Shown: in pieces, positions 53,001 through 64,000 of the stretch
Position numbering within the stretch: position 1 is the stretch's first letter
Layout: each line of letters begins with the position of its first letter
Assembly (NCBI RefSeq): GCF_000524195.1
Contig: NW_020170388.1
Coordinates: 1,077,348 to 1,141,347 of the forward strand
Source of the DNA: Echinococcus granulosus
Taxonomy: Eukaryota > Platyhelminthes > Cestoda > Cyclophyllidea > Taeniidae
Reading direction: 5' to 3'
DNA: 64,000 nucleotides
Made by a program: the position numbers and the translations under genes
The notes under the pieces: generated by a model
Seen by the model: the letters and a program-made list of their open reading frames with translations, nothing else
Database searches by the model: none
What the model was told of the DNA's origin: nothing

Positions 53001-56000
53001 AGAAAGGCGACTGAATCCCGAAATCACATAGGCTAGGGCTCATTTTTTCCTATGTTGATCCACTAGAAGTTCGGTCTGGAATTGCCTTCAATAATGAGTG
53101 ACAAAGGGATTTAAAAATTTGGCCATTCCATAAGTTTATGGTCCCGGTGAACTTCTGCAAACATCCATAAAATTTAAGCGTGGAAATAAGTGCTGATTAT
53201 TTTCGTAAGTTGCTTTCAATCCCTTTTTGGAAGTTTAAACTTTGACCACAAAGTAAAGACTGTTCTCATGACGTAAAAATGCTCTGTTCTCAGTCCATTA
53301 CTTTATCCCACCACTGAAAGAGGAAACACTAGTTGTATTTCATAGTAGAATACTTTAGAGAATCGTTTATTCCCTAAATTAGTCAATAAAGTTAGAAGTG
53401 CAAATCATACATTCATTCATTCCTATCTTTCATGACTGACTTCAGAATCAACCTTGCTTAAGAAATTCAAATTATCAAAAAAATTGTGTGTACGTTAAAA
53501 AATTCCATTTTATCTACTTTTAACAGTGACATCATTTCGACTTGTAAAGTGCTCGAAGGACTTCACGTATAAAACGGGTCTATGCAAAGAAATACATTAT
53601 TGATGTTTTATAGCTTCAATTACTTGTTTTGCATCATACAGTTAAAAATATGTAACTTTTACAGAATCATCTTTACTTATATTTTGCTACAAATTTGAGA
53701 GCAGATTCCACCCTGTTGGTTGATGTTCAAAGCTTCGAATGCGACCGCACTAAATGGCTTTAGATCAATTGCATTCTGCCTTCATGCAGACATTCACCTA
53801 CAGCACAATTCGTCAAGTCTGAACTATGTCTAGTTGATATCGCCCGAATTGTGAAGTCATTTACTTGTCTACCACCCATCAAAGTTAGGTTGCATCCATT
53901 CATTCATATGGTTCCATTGCAGCAGCACCTCTATAGTTATTTACGTATGAGTTATTCTTATTTAATTTTGTGATGTGTCCTGGTGTAAACACCTGCGGTT
54001 ATGTTCAGGAGTTTTTAGTACCTGGTTTAGAGTCGGATCTGCTAAATTTGGACCGTTATTTTTACCCTCATGCTTATGATAACCTAAAACGAAGACCTAG
54101 TGCTAAATTTTGGGGCTTCTTTCTCTTATTACCTAAGTAAATCTAAACATTTTGGCCCAAAAGAAGCTAAAATAAGTAATTTTAAATGTAATTATTAGTT
54201 AAAACGGAAATCATGCACAAAAGAAGACTCAGTATAATACGACGCTGGCGTCCCGCTGGGAGGGTACCATATCTGTCAGACTCTACTCATATTTCTTCTG
54301 TTTTTGAACAAGTATATTCAAAAAAACTTGGTGAAAGAGTCACGTGTACTCCTTGACTTCCGTGTTTATGGTGAAATGCTTTTAAGAACTGCTTTTGTCA
54401 GGTCTAAACAATGGGAGGCTGGCCAACGTCAAATTACTTATTCGGTTGAGATCTAAGATGGCTCAATGATACGCAGTAGGGACTGGTATCTTTAACCGTA
54501 ATTATTCCTCTTCAGTGTAAATGTTGCTAGAATTTCTATTTCTTACATTTTTCTTCTGAAATGGTATTTTTATCCGAACGAAAGTAGTTGCATGAGAATG
54601 GCATGTATCTTAGATGACAAGATTTTAGGAAAATAATGAGCTAAGGTTCGCTAAAATTTGCGAAGTTAATCAGAAAGATTTTTCCAATTGTGTAAGGCAA
54701 TCTTAAACATCATAGGCAGTTTGTAAACATTATTTTGCTGTAAATTAGGAGAATGCTAGAGAGAGGTAGTTTTTTCCAACCGAGCTTTCATTAACAGAAT
54801 AGTATATTCACCCCTTTTTAAATACTCTTAATTGAAATGTTGGTTTCACGTAATTAGAATGAATTAAACAACTAAGACATTGAGTATGACATTTTTTTCC
54901 TCTAAAGGGGTGGCGTTACCTCCCTTTTAATAAAAAAAAGAGATATTTACGCAAATAGGTGGATGTACGATTATGGCGTTTTTCAGCTCCTTGATACTTT
55001 AGCCTTAACCGTTAAAGTTGCCCCTGATCTGTCGCCTTAGAAGGGTGTTATAATCTTAGGGTAACGGTAGAGCTCCGACTCTTTCCTGATGACAAAGGAA
55101 GTCCCAATACTAGGGTAAAATACGTATTGCCGACCTACAAAACGGCCAAGGGGCTTAGTGACAAAGCCTGGCGACCATGCTGTCTAGCGGAAGTACAAAG
55201 GCGGCGCCTTAGATGCCTGAATTACCAAAACAGAGGTAAACACATAATCAGAGCATTAGAGATGCAATTTGAACGCATCGTAAAACAAAGCTAGATTTCG
55301 ATTAGTTTGGTAAATTAAACCCATACAAAATGGGGTCTTGCAAATAAGTTATTAATAATACTTGAAGCCCGATTTGGCTTATTTTTTAAAAAAATAAATT
55401 TTTTTAAGTCAAAGATATAATTTACATTTAAAAATCTCTTCTGATTTAGAAAAGTTTCGTTCTGCTATACAGGTTTTTTCTACGTCACTTAATCTTTCAA
55501 TGTGGTTTCCAGCATGCACTGTCATGCTTCCTGGTACGACTAGACTCAAACTCGTCAATCTTTCCTTTTTTAAAATTAAAAGGTACTGTTTAGCCTTCAC
55601 CAGCAGATATCCTTGTAATAACAGTCACAATAGTCACTTTGGACGGGTGAATTAATGGTTATTTGGCGACATCGAGCAAGGAATTCAATTAGCAGAAAAT
55701 TTTGCTGGTGGGAGGCCATTTTAATCCTTCTGTTCGCGATCTCTACTAGCTGCTGCATCGTGCAGGCTGAACACATGATTAGCGCTGGTCCTTTCGCATC
55801 AAATCGCTTCTTTTTGATTAATTAGAGTATTTATTTTTGCTCCACTGCTAAAACTGAGTTGTAAAATGAAGTAGTTTTCTTCGGATAAAATTGCTTCGAA
55901 CTAAAGCTAAGCTAAATTTTGACAGGCAAGGGGTGAATTTGGAGAGAATTTTTACAAGCAAATTGAAATGCTGCCTCGACTAGGAGGGGCTTTCAATGTA

Positions 56001-59000
56001 AACAGCATCTCAAAAATATGGCAAAATTAGAGAGGCAGAACATTGAATGCGGTACATTGTGGATTTTGGGTAAGGTCGTTACACAAATTCCCAAAAGCAT
56101 GTCCATTGATGAATGAAGGGGTTTTCTTTACTAGATACTGAATTTCCCTTTTCATGAAAGATGGTCAGAGTGCCTCACAAGCAGGTTAAGTTGAAAAAAG
56201 AAATTTGCGCTGGGTATAGCTGTCAGAGCTTTTTAATTATGCCACTTTTATGGCATAAAAGGAATGCAGGAAGAGGTTATAAAGTTACCTACTGCTCGCA
56301 TAATTTTATGCTTCATGATTGCTAAAGTTCACGCTTCCCCTCTATACTACACTTTTTTCTGTCATTGGTTCTTTCATTCAATATTAGCAGTTAAGTTGGC
56401 ACGTAATTTTTGAGGAATACGGGCGCATTGCAAATACCACTAGAAATCCAATCTTTTAGTAAATGTACACTAACTACAGATTGCATATGAATTTCTCAAC
56501 TTCAGATAAGTTGTTTCCTTCCGTTACATATTTATGGTTTTTAAGGGGGACCTGCAGCTGTTGATGTGACCGAACCTACATCACCGAGCATTTAAAGATA
56601 TTTGAGCGCATTTGTAGCTGCTAATGCTAGAAATTTAGAAAATGTGATAGAGTTATTGGCCTTTTTGTATTTTTTTGTTTTAGGTTTTGGCAACTGACAT
56701 GTCAAAGCATATGAACCTACTTGCAGAACTACGCACAATGGTTGAGACGAAGGAACTCACTGGAACTGGCTATCTCAGCCTCGACGATCACAATGATCGT
56801 AGTCTGGCAAGTCATCTGATTTTCTAGTATTTTTCTAAGGACTAAACTTTTGCTGTATAAGTTGTAAATTATTTTTGAATCCACGCTGTTGCTTTTGGAA
56901 TGCTACTATGCTATACCTCGTGTGATGTTTATGATAAAATTGAAGTTGATACTCCTAATTTTTTCTAAAAATTGCCAGTTCTTAACCGTGTAAAACTTAT
57001 AAAGTATTTAAAAATGGGCTTGTATTAGATAGCCTCTTAGTTTATTCATATAATTTGATAATACTTATCACTAATACTCTCATATTGTCATCACATTTGA
57101 CAACGAAGAAATTATAGATCTAATCATTTATATTCTATGTTTTGACCCTACATCAGATTTCGGTCTACTACTATCAAAAAAATTTGCCTCTTGCCACTGT
57201 AAAATGTGTCGTATCCAACCATGGTTCAATTTAATGTTTACCATTTTTCCTTGGTGCGTTTAATACCTTTAAATGAAAACCCCTTTTCGAAATTGGATTG
57301 ATAAATGCCATTCGTGTAACGAATCAAACATTTGTTCATAGTCCGTAGCTTCTGAAAGTCAGAAGTTCTTTTACTCATGGTTGCATAAATTTTATTCTTT
57401 TAAGACACTAAAATATAAATAACTTTAGCGCCTTCCATTGCACACACATAATTTGGGATGGATGGGTAAATTTAGTAGGACTCCAAATGCAAACTAACTT
57501 TGCCTTGTCATGTAGATTTGGAATGCTTTCAGTTTGCGATTTAATTACGTGCTAGTGTTAGGTTTCACCAATCAAGGTTTTAACAATGAAACGAAAATAG
57601 CTAATTCTTGCTTGTACTTTCCGAGTTTACACATGTAATGTTGATGCAACTTTCTCAAGGGAATGTTCTTATCGCTGAAAGAGGCGCCCACATGGGCACA
57701 AAACCCCACCTGTTCCGAAATAAAAGTGGCAAGAATTATCATACCTATGATCCGTTATAAATCGTTACGTACATTCACAAGGCCTGCTTAGGATGCATAT
57801 CCTGCAAGTAGTCATATTTCGTCGATTAACGCCCCATGAAACAGATAAAGCAAACACCTTTCCTGTGATAATATGCTGTTAGACATTTTTGCGGTTGCGA
57901 TTGGCTGCGGCATATTCATCTTACGGTCTTAACAACGTAGGGAGCTAGTCAACCTTTAAGAGTGTTAAAGTATCTTTTAAATTTTATTAATTAATAAATG
58001 GGCGACTCTTTAAGTTAAATGCTAGAGAGTATTTTTGAAATTTTACCCAGACCCCATATGTGTGACCATCGAGACACGGGCTTATTAAATGTGTTTCAAA
58101 TATGTTAACGTGGCCACTTTCGTGTAGCAAAATTCTCTTGATAGTAAAACCGACCAACATCTAGTCTGCATGCGAGAGTTATCAAAATTGCAGGTTTATT
58201 TAAACTGCAAAAGCCTTCAACAACAAATTTTAAGGCGTTTTGGAATGGCAAGATTGTTGCATAATCAGCTTAATTATCTTAAGCAGTGGGTAGAATATTC
58301 ACTCAGTATAAGACATGCATCTTTTACTCACAGTATTGAGCATTAAAATCAGGACCGAAAAAAGATTTCTCTATCTGGATTTAATTCAACCAAGACAAGT
58401 AAACAATTGTAAATTTATTTCTCTGTGTATCACGCGACAGATTGGATGCGAAAACGGGCATTCCAACTTGGTTGTAGGCTCAGTCCGGGGCAAAATCCGA
58501 AAAAAATATTTTAAAATCATTCGCTGTCGTGTGATTTTCTATTTAGAAGGCAGTAGAAGTCCAAGACGAAGAGAGCACTGGTTTGATTGAGAAGGTTTTT
58601 GTCCTGGAACGCAGAATGCTTTGATCACTTAATAGAAGTGAACAAAAACCGACTCGACTTTTGGCTTCAAAGTCATTTTCAGTTATTGAAAATTAAGCTG
58701 TCCGCAATATTTTGAAGGCTCATTCTTTTCTTAATTTTTTAACAAATTTTTGTATATTTGTTCAAATTCAATAAACCTATTGCACAATCATCTTTTTTCT
58801 ACCAGGAATTAGATTTCAAAATGGCTGGTCGAATTTTATGCCACTAAAAAGCAAAGATAATCCGTAATGTGAGGGAAAGCAGTAGGTACATGAATATCTG
58901 GCCCAAATTGCTATTAAATTGGATGACCTTTGATGAATGCAAACCGCTAATTATTGGCACTTTGGATTATAACTGCTACCTTCTCTTAACGACCAACCGT

Positions 59001-60577
59001 TAATTACTTAAAAGGGTGAAATGGTGAATGTCTGAGGGTCCTTTTTTAAAAATTGTATCTCATGGACCTGTTGACTCCGTGCACTTGTCAAGAACGTCAA
59101 GATAAATCTTTTTGTTGAGTGAATTCAATTAGGTTTTTTCCAAATGATCGACTTCAGGGCAGTAAGGAATGATTAATTGCCCCAAATTCTGGGCTCTAAA
59201 GGAGGAGATTAAAGTGTCGCATTTCGCTGTTTCCATCCTGACTTAAATGTTATTTACCTTCATCAGTTGGTCTAAATTTATCCTTGTGGTGCTAAATGAC
59301 CGGTTGCTTATGCAAGTGTATCCAAAATCCATCATAGTCTTTTCGTCTGTTTTAAGTTCTGCAAAGATATTTCGGTAGAAATTATCCCCACATAAGGACA
59401 ACTATATAACTTATGTAGTTGGTTAGATTGGTAGCTGATTTTCCATTATAGGGTCAGACATTCACCTTAAGTAAAAGTCGGTTAAACGGGATGCATTAGT
59501 TTATGTCTCAAGGTAGCTTTTTTACCGTTGGTTAGTCATGCGCCTTCAGGCTTAACGCGGTTTTTTAGATCATGCGACAGTAATGACAAGAGTGCTTCCC
59601 TTAAAAAATTAGGCAGGTGAACACTTCGAGAAAGGTTTAGTTTATTCACTTGCCTGATCTAATTTGATATGAAAGTGGCAGATTTTAACTTTACCATTGA
59701 AAGGGTTTGCTTTACTTAGGATTGTAAGAAACAAGTTGGTAATTTCACGCGATCGGCTACTGGATTACCTGCCTTTTCTTATATATTTTACCGAATGAGA
59801 ACCTTGACAATCGCCTATTAGAGGGAAGGCGCTATGCACCTGAATGGTTATTAACCAGTAAATATTCGTTTGCTCTGAAAATTAGGCCAGAAGCAGAAGT
59901 TTTTCATTTATCATTTGTAAAAATTTCGTAATTTTAGCTTGTTTAATAAAGGTGCTTGTTGGGTGTGAAGTTCTGACGAATCCAAAGGCTGCAAGTAGAG
60001 AATTTTAAAAGATGTTGATGTAAACAATAACAATCTGAAAGCTTCTTTCTTTTAATTTGTTGCTTCTAGTGTCAAACAGACGAAATAAGCAGTACTTGAC
60101 TTGATAGTTATTAAGGAATACTCTTAAAAGGCTGGATTGTTTCCCTGTGGATTAAACGACTTCTCAGAATCAAACCATCAAGACTTCTGCCTTTACAACT
60201 AAGGTGTAAATCGCAAAAGCACTAGTCGGTAAGATAAAAGAGCTGATTTTGCTGGGTAAGGAAAGATTATTCCTGACTTCGATATCTTCAAGACTTTTCA
60301 GTTATTTTTGTGCAGATGAGTGCCCTAACAGACCAAGCTAGTTTAGAACAACACCGACCTCAGCACAACAGCCCGTTTGTGGTTTGAATTTTAGGTTCTA
60401 CAATGCATGCTGCACTGTGCTGATCTAAGCAGTCCAACAAAGCCCTTTGCCATCTACAAGCAGTGGACTTTCGGTGTTATGGAGGAGTTTTTTAAACAAG
60501 GTGACAAAGAGAAGGAACTTGGAATCGAGGTCAGCGCCATGTGTGATCGTGATTCCGTTGTGGTGGACAAGGCTCAA
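37298..60577 (+). CDS. PDE4: cAMP-specific 3',5'-cyclic phosphodiesterase 4, 3' end outside window
   Basis: Hydrolyses cAMP to AMP and limits PKA signalling. Visible exons: 37298-38031, 43214-43326, 44901-44994, 47139-47500, 49808-49909, 50803-50967, 51359-51458, 51787-51941, 56684-56806, 60395-60577. Order: a Ser-rich N-terminus, a UCR1 remnant (RRGSLL), UCR2 (IVTPFAQ...WCLQQLE...FKRLL), an acidic linker, then the catalytic domain. Catalytic motifs: YHNHIH (proton-donor and metal His), HDVHHPG (metal His-Asp) and HCADLS (metal Asp). The purine-clamp Gln is the last codon of the last visible exon. I recall mammalian PDE4 exons of 113, 94, 165, 100, 155, 123 and 183 nt, which recur here. Exon 1 ends in phase 2 but the next needs phase 1, so a mini-exon is missing from the model. 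The exon with VGFIDY and the C-terminus was not found before 64000. PDE4 genes usually have several promoters; only one start is seen here. Confidence 0.95.
38032..43213 (+). other. PDE4 intron 1 region, missing mini-exon
   Basis: No confident exon was seen, although the reading phase demands one whose length leaves remainder 2 on division by 3. A weak alternative is 42730-42796 (67 nt), with a weaker donor at 38021, which would also restore the frame. Mostly AT-rich. Confidence 0.5.
41301..41328. repeat. Near-perfect inverted repeat in PDE4 intron
   Basis: Left arm GTAGGTATGTGCG (41301-41313), loop TT, right arm CGCACACACCTAC (41316-41328). It pairs 12 of 13 positions. Could extrude as a hairpin. 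No function known. Confidence 0.8.
43214..43326 (+). CDS. PDE4: PDE4 UCR2 exon (113 nt)
   Basis: Acceptor TTTCAG, donor AAG/GTAGAT. Encodes [20 protein letters not shown], then [17 protein letters not shown]. This matches mammalian UCR2 (LEELDWCLDQLE.LQT...SVSEMAS.K). Entering phase is 1, leaving phase is 0. UCR2 folds over the catalytic pocket and inhibits it. Confidence 0.95.
44901..44994 (+). CDS. PDE4: PDE4 UCR2 exon (94 nt)
   Basis: Acceptor CCTCCTAG, donor ATGG/GTAAGC. Encodes [10 protein letters not shown], then [13 protein letters not shown], equivalent to FKRMLNREL...GNQVSE.IS.TFL of mammalian UCR2. Phase 0 in, phase 1 out. Confidence 0.95.
47139..47500 (+). CDS. PDE4: PDE4 linker exon (LR2), acidic and Ser-rich
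   Basis: Acceptor TATAAAG, donor AAAAG/GTGAGA. It starts ESEIP (equivalent to VEIPSP). About 90 Glu/Asp/Ser/Thr-rich residues follow, then [16 protein letters not shown], equivalent to IPRFGVKTEQE, which enters the catalytic domain. It is longer than I recall for the mammalian linker, and the extra part is low-complexity. Contrast with flanking introns leaves no doubt that it is coding. Confidence 0.9.
49808..49909 (+). CDS. PDE4: PDE4 catalytic-domain exon (102 nt)
   Basis: Acceptor TTGTAG, donor TCA/GTAAGT. Encodes [20 protein letters not shown], then [14 protein letters not shown]. This is the first helix pair of the catalytic domain (mammalian ...WGL.VF.I.E.S..RPLTVI...IF). It is one codon longer than the 99-nt mammalian exon I recall. 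Confidence 0.93.
50803..50967 (+). CDS. PDE4: PDE4 catalytic exon with YHNHIH motif (165 nt)
   Basis: Acceptor CTCTTTAG, donor GAT/GTGAGT. Contains [18 protein letters not shown]. The first His is the general acid and the second a metal ligand. Compared with mammalian YHN.IHAADV it has His for Asn and Gly for Ala at tolerant positions. Confidence 0.97.
51359..51458 (+). CDS. PDE4: PDE4 catalytic exon with HD motif (100 nt)
   Basis: Acceptor ATTGCAG, donor ACAG/GTAAGT. Encodes [20 protein letters not shown], then [13 protein letters not shown]. The metal-binding His-Asp pair is intact. The residue two after the Asp is His (CAT), where PDE families normally have Asp or Glu. Confidence 0.97.
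51787..51941 (+). CDS. PDE4: PDE4 catalytic exon (155 nt)
   Basis: Acceptor GCACCAG, donor CTG/GTGAGT. Contains [20 protein letters not shown] and a Gln/Arg-rich helix ending LRRLVIEL, in line with mammalian [17 protein letters not shown]. Phase 1 in, 0 out. Confidence 0.97.
51942..56683 (+). other. Large PDE4 intron (4.7 kb)
   Basis: AT-rich. It holds the second copy of the dispersed repeat near its 3' end and a few short GC-richer patches (for example 55720-55800), none with a supported frame. Confidence 0.6.
55070..55243 (+). repeat. Dispersed repeat, copy 2
   Basis: About 174 nt, aligned with 20321-20480 in the same orientation. The blocks CTCCGA, TCTTTCCT, ACTAGGG, GCCGAC and GCCTG...TAC/AGT..AAA occur in the same order, with small indels. 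Confidence 0.6.
56684..56806 (+). CDS. PDE4: PDE4 catalytic exon (123 nt), GC donor
   Basis: Acceptor TTTTAG. Encodes [20 protein letters not shown], then [21 protein letters not shown]. Keeping the 41 residues and the frame requires the donor CTG/GCAAGT, a noncanonical GC splice site with otherwise ideal consensus. Confidence 0.95.
56807..60394 (+). other. PDE4 GC-AG intron (3.6 kb)
   Basis: Starts GCAAGT and ends TTTTAG. The interior is AT-rich with no supported exon. Confidence 0.7.
60395..60577 (+). CDS. PDE4: PDE4 catalytic exon with HCADLS (183 nt)
   Basis: Acceptor TTTTAG, donor CAA/GTAAGT. Contains [14 protein letters not shown] (metal-ligand Asp), [19 protein letters not shown], and ends DKAQ. 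That Gln is the invariant residue that hydrogen-bonds the purine. The next exon should begin with VGF(I)D. Confidence 0.97.
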
Positions 60578-63500
60578 GTAAGTAGCATAAAAAATTCGCT
60601 GAAATTATTTTCCTTTTCATCATTATGATTATGCGCCCTCTGCAAAACCCGTCGAAATCGCTTTGCACCTTGTCAAACCTAGTCTTTAAGTCATCTTTTA
60701 CTTTTGACAGCAGTATTAGTGTGAAATTTTATTTAAAAGAGGAAAATTCGAGAATTTTGGTGATCGAATGTCCCATCCTGAGAAAAGACCTATTTGATGT
60801 TCTTATTAATAACTTGTAAAATTGCTTCGAGCATCTTCAAGCCTCGATTGTTTGAATAAATTAAAGCTTTTTAAGTACTTCAACAAGGCAAACAAATGAC
60901 AATTTCTGGTACTAGTGTAATATGCTGCTTAAAAGCCTTTAAGTAAAGCCAAAACAAATAATTTATTTAAAGGAAAAATTTGTCTGGATCAAACCTGTAC
61001 TCCTTTTTACCACTGTAAAGATTTGGTCGAGATGTTGTTGACAATGGTTACCCACGCTGACAGGATATGACGACGCTCACTAGCATGGGTGTCATTTAGA
61101 GAACTTCCGTTGTTTAGTTCATCTAATTTATAGATCGAGCCTCATAGAACTTTCATCAAAATGTGCTCTGAATGTTACGCAGTCATTACAAATATGGCTT
61201 ATAGTGAGTGATTTGCTTTCTTAGCATGCACTGTTTGTTCTTCTGTTAATCGTTTGAGGAGAATTATCACCATTTTTAAATCATGTAAATGCTGACTTCC
61301 GGTAGTTTTAATGTCAGTAATTTTCGAAACAGCCCCTCGCAATGTGAGTATAGGCGTTTAAAAATTTGTAAAACTCACGGGCACGAAGTGGGCCATAAAA
61401 GTAGAAAATTTTGAAGGTTACTTGTGCATGTTATGTGCGGGTTCATGACTGTTAGCCCTTTTAGAGTGACCAAATGATTTGTGCGCCTATCTGTATTCTC
61501 AGCTGTGATGACTTACTTACTCTAACGTGCAGGAACTTGGAAAATGCACGTGACTGTGCACATCTATGAGTCACAAAGGTAAGGCGGGTGTCAGTGTGTC
61601 AGTCCCCCTACGGTGCCCTACATTCCCGTTAATTTGAATCTTCATAAAGTGTTAGCTAAATCCGATGTGAACCAGGTTTGTCTGCTTTACAAACCGAGTT
61701 AGTGTCATGTTTAATATAAGTGATGGAGCGATTCGCCCACACCTGCTTCAACTGAGAAAGTGGGTTAAATTCGCTTGAATTAACAGATGACAATAAGTTT
61801 AAAAGACCATCAATTTGTTCTACTTTTTTCCCTACGCAAAGCCCACCGTTTTAAGTTGCTAGCTCTAAATGTTTGATTGCAAATGTGTTCGTATTCAAAC
61901 GTCACTCTAATGGGCACATCATCGGTACCTCAAAAATTTCCACCCACTACACAACGGGCAGGTATATAGCGTCTTCCTCTTTGCATATGGTACAATACGG
62001 TTCATCGAATCGTTAACCATATTCTTCTTACTGGAGGTCAGATAGTTGTGACTAAGACCTACCTATATCATGCAACAAAACTTAGGCATGTGATGGGAAA
62101 ACTCCTGTAGAAATATCTAGGACTAATGGATTAGGCAGTAAAAAGTCCCGCTCTTGTGAGACAGTGCAAGACCTCACCTCGTATTCCTCAACACTGGCCC
62201 TTGAAAAGATTTGCACTTAAGGCTAAGGAGAAAGAGCTTCTACTTTTTAATTGAAAACAACTATCTTTTCCCGGGATCAGTACTGAAGAGTCAAAAATGT
62301 AGAACAGACAATCAGGAGACAAGAGTGGGTGGGGTCGGATTACCTTAGTCTAGAGACAAAAACATTACAGTGACGATGAGATTTGTGAAAAGGATGTGAG
62401 AAAGGATTATAGACTGCAATCTTGCTTCCTCTAACCGCTAAAGTACTTGAAGAAACTTTGTTGAGATATTTGTGTTTTTTATATGGAAATGGCGTAAATT
62501 TATCCTATCATCCCACATTATGGATTGCTTATTTAAACATTCTCAAAGTGGAGAGGCCTGACGCGTCCTCAGTTAATGTGTATAGCAAGCTCGTATTAAG
62601 ACAATCTGGAGAGTACAGTCAGATTTCTTACATTCATAGTTTTACAAGGAAAGAACCCAAGTTGTAAACACATAGCAATTTGGTTTAGTAACTAAAGTCA
62701 AGGAAAATTGGGACCTGTGGAATAAGTCAGTCAAAACAGATGGCAATATTTTTCCGCAAACCATTCTCTAAATGCTAAATACTTTATAAATTTTACAGAG
62801 CTGAACTTTTAATGTAGTAATTGGTGAAAAATTGCTGCAGGTAAATCATTGGAAACCAGTTTTCTTTTTGTTGTAAATTTTTACACCCACATGACGCTTT
62901 AAAATTATGACGAAATTGTAAAACGGCCTCTTCTCCTACCAAATTGCTCACAGCAATGAGGAAGTCCATTAATAAATCCAAATTTTTAATGTATCATGTC
63001 TTTTGTGTTAATAGAATTTTAATTTTAAACCGACCAAAAGGGAGAATTTCTAAATGATTTGTCGCCTGTCACTACCTTTAGTAAATGGTAATAGTTAAAC
63101 AGCTAATTCACTTAAAGGCAAAGGAATTTTGAACTACTAAACGTAATCTGGTTCCAAAGATGCCGAAAAATCGTTTTAATAAACTATTTTTAAAATGGGT
63201 AGGTATGTTACTGTTTAGGTTATTGCTTTTAAACCCAAGTGACCCCTATTTCAAATTCGCAAGTAAAAGTGTCAATACTACTATCTAGTACGTGTGGTAC
63301 GCATCATGTCAAGAATGTTTTGTCAAATAAGGCGAGCTCTTTGCAACACCCATGTTCAAGAACCACCAACTTCCATTCAAAGGTCATTGACAAGTGGAAA
63401 TAATAAATTATTTTAAGTCTAAATATTTAGCCTCACGCCATCACAGATGATGCTACAATATTTAATTTGATGTATAGCTTTAACATAATTATGGCATCCA

Positions 63501-64000
63501 ATTCCATGCTAGGTCAATTCTAACCTAAATTTATAGCACAACTATCATCCAACATATTCAGTTCATATTGTTTTAGCGAAACTCAGTCCCTTCTAGTCGA
63601 ATCTGGCAACAAATGGCAGAATTGTTAAGGCATGATAAATTACGGCTCAATAAATCAAACGCCAAATTATTGAAAATTTGAGCCTTCTACATTAAGAAAA
63701 GAAAATAACTATTAATGGTGGCATAATTTGCCAGAAATAGGATTGTTTGTCTTTTAAAGACCTCTTAATTCTGACAGACTTACCCATGGATTACCAGTCC
63801 TGTCCGTTTTTATCCCGCATAGCCCCTATATCATTTATTAGCTAAAGTTTAGAGATTTTTGTTTTAGATTTCCTGTTAGTTTGGAAGCCTTTAGGCCTGT
63901 ATTAACTTATTCATTAGTAGTAACGTTACTTTTAGGCATCATTGTTTAAATCCTCACCTTTGGAACACACATTCCTTGGGTCATTCAATTTTCATTCGTA
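60578..64000 (+). other. PDE4 intron running past the window end
   Basis: I searched for an exon starting VGFIDY or containing VHPLWE and found none. The C-terminal exon(s) should lie beyond 64000. The open frames at 60625-60819 and 62422-62667 have no PDE-like content. Confidence 0.6.

Overview
This is an AT-rich animal nuclear window that most likely comes from a flatworm, and probably a tapeworm. Exons are small and separated by spliceosomal introns. There are no operons, ribosome-binding sites or CRISPR arrays. In the first gene the nine introns measure 36, 37, 57, 72, 74, 74, 76, 79 and 93 nt. These cluster near 36 and 74, a pattern I recall as typical of tapeworms. Species cannot be fixed from this alone. 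All exon models were built by hand from splice signals, reading phase and protein similarity, with no transcript data.

Layout. (1) Positions 4503-5958 and 11877-15688 (+) hold two related genes for short secreted or membrane proteins with an immunoglobulin-like domain. Both have ten coding exons. Five consecutive internal exons match in phase and nearly in length (82/82, 138/141, 110/101, 91/88 and 117/117 nt). The second gene contains an assembly gap of 100 N (12310-12409) that seems to cover another exon. (2) Positions 23629-24273 (+) hold a 215-residue proline- and serine-rich protein of unknown function, with a poly(A) signal. (3) Position 33718 begins a decayed, collinear copy of part of a PDE4 regulatory exon. 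(4) Positions 36110-36448 (-) hold an unrecognised open frame that may be an exon of a gene divergent from PDE4. (5) From 37298 (+) to beyond the right end lies a long-intron gene for a cAMP-specific PDE4 phosphodiesterase. Ten exons are visible. Several have the lengths I recall for mammalian PDE4 exons: 113, 94, 165, 100, 155, 123 and 183 nt. The 3' end after the invariant purine-binding Gln is outside the window.

The rest is intergenic or intronic AT-rich sequence. It contains one pair of dispersed repeats, a short CA microsatellite, a near-perfect hairpin, and a CCAAT/octamer/alternating-GT block upstream of PDE4. The most interesting points are the paired Ig-like genes, the duplicated and decaying PDE4 regulatory exon, an unusual histidine in the PDE4 metal-binding motif, and a GC-AG intron in PDE4.
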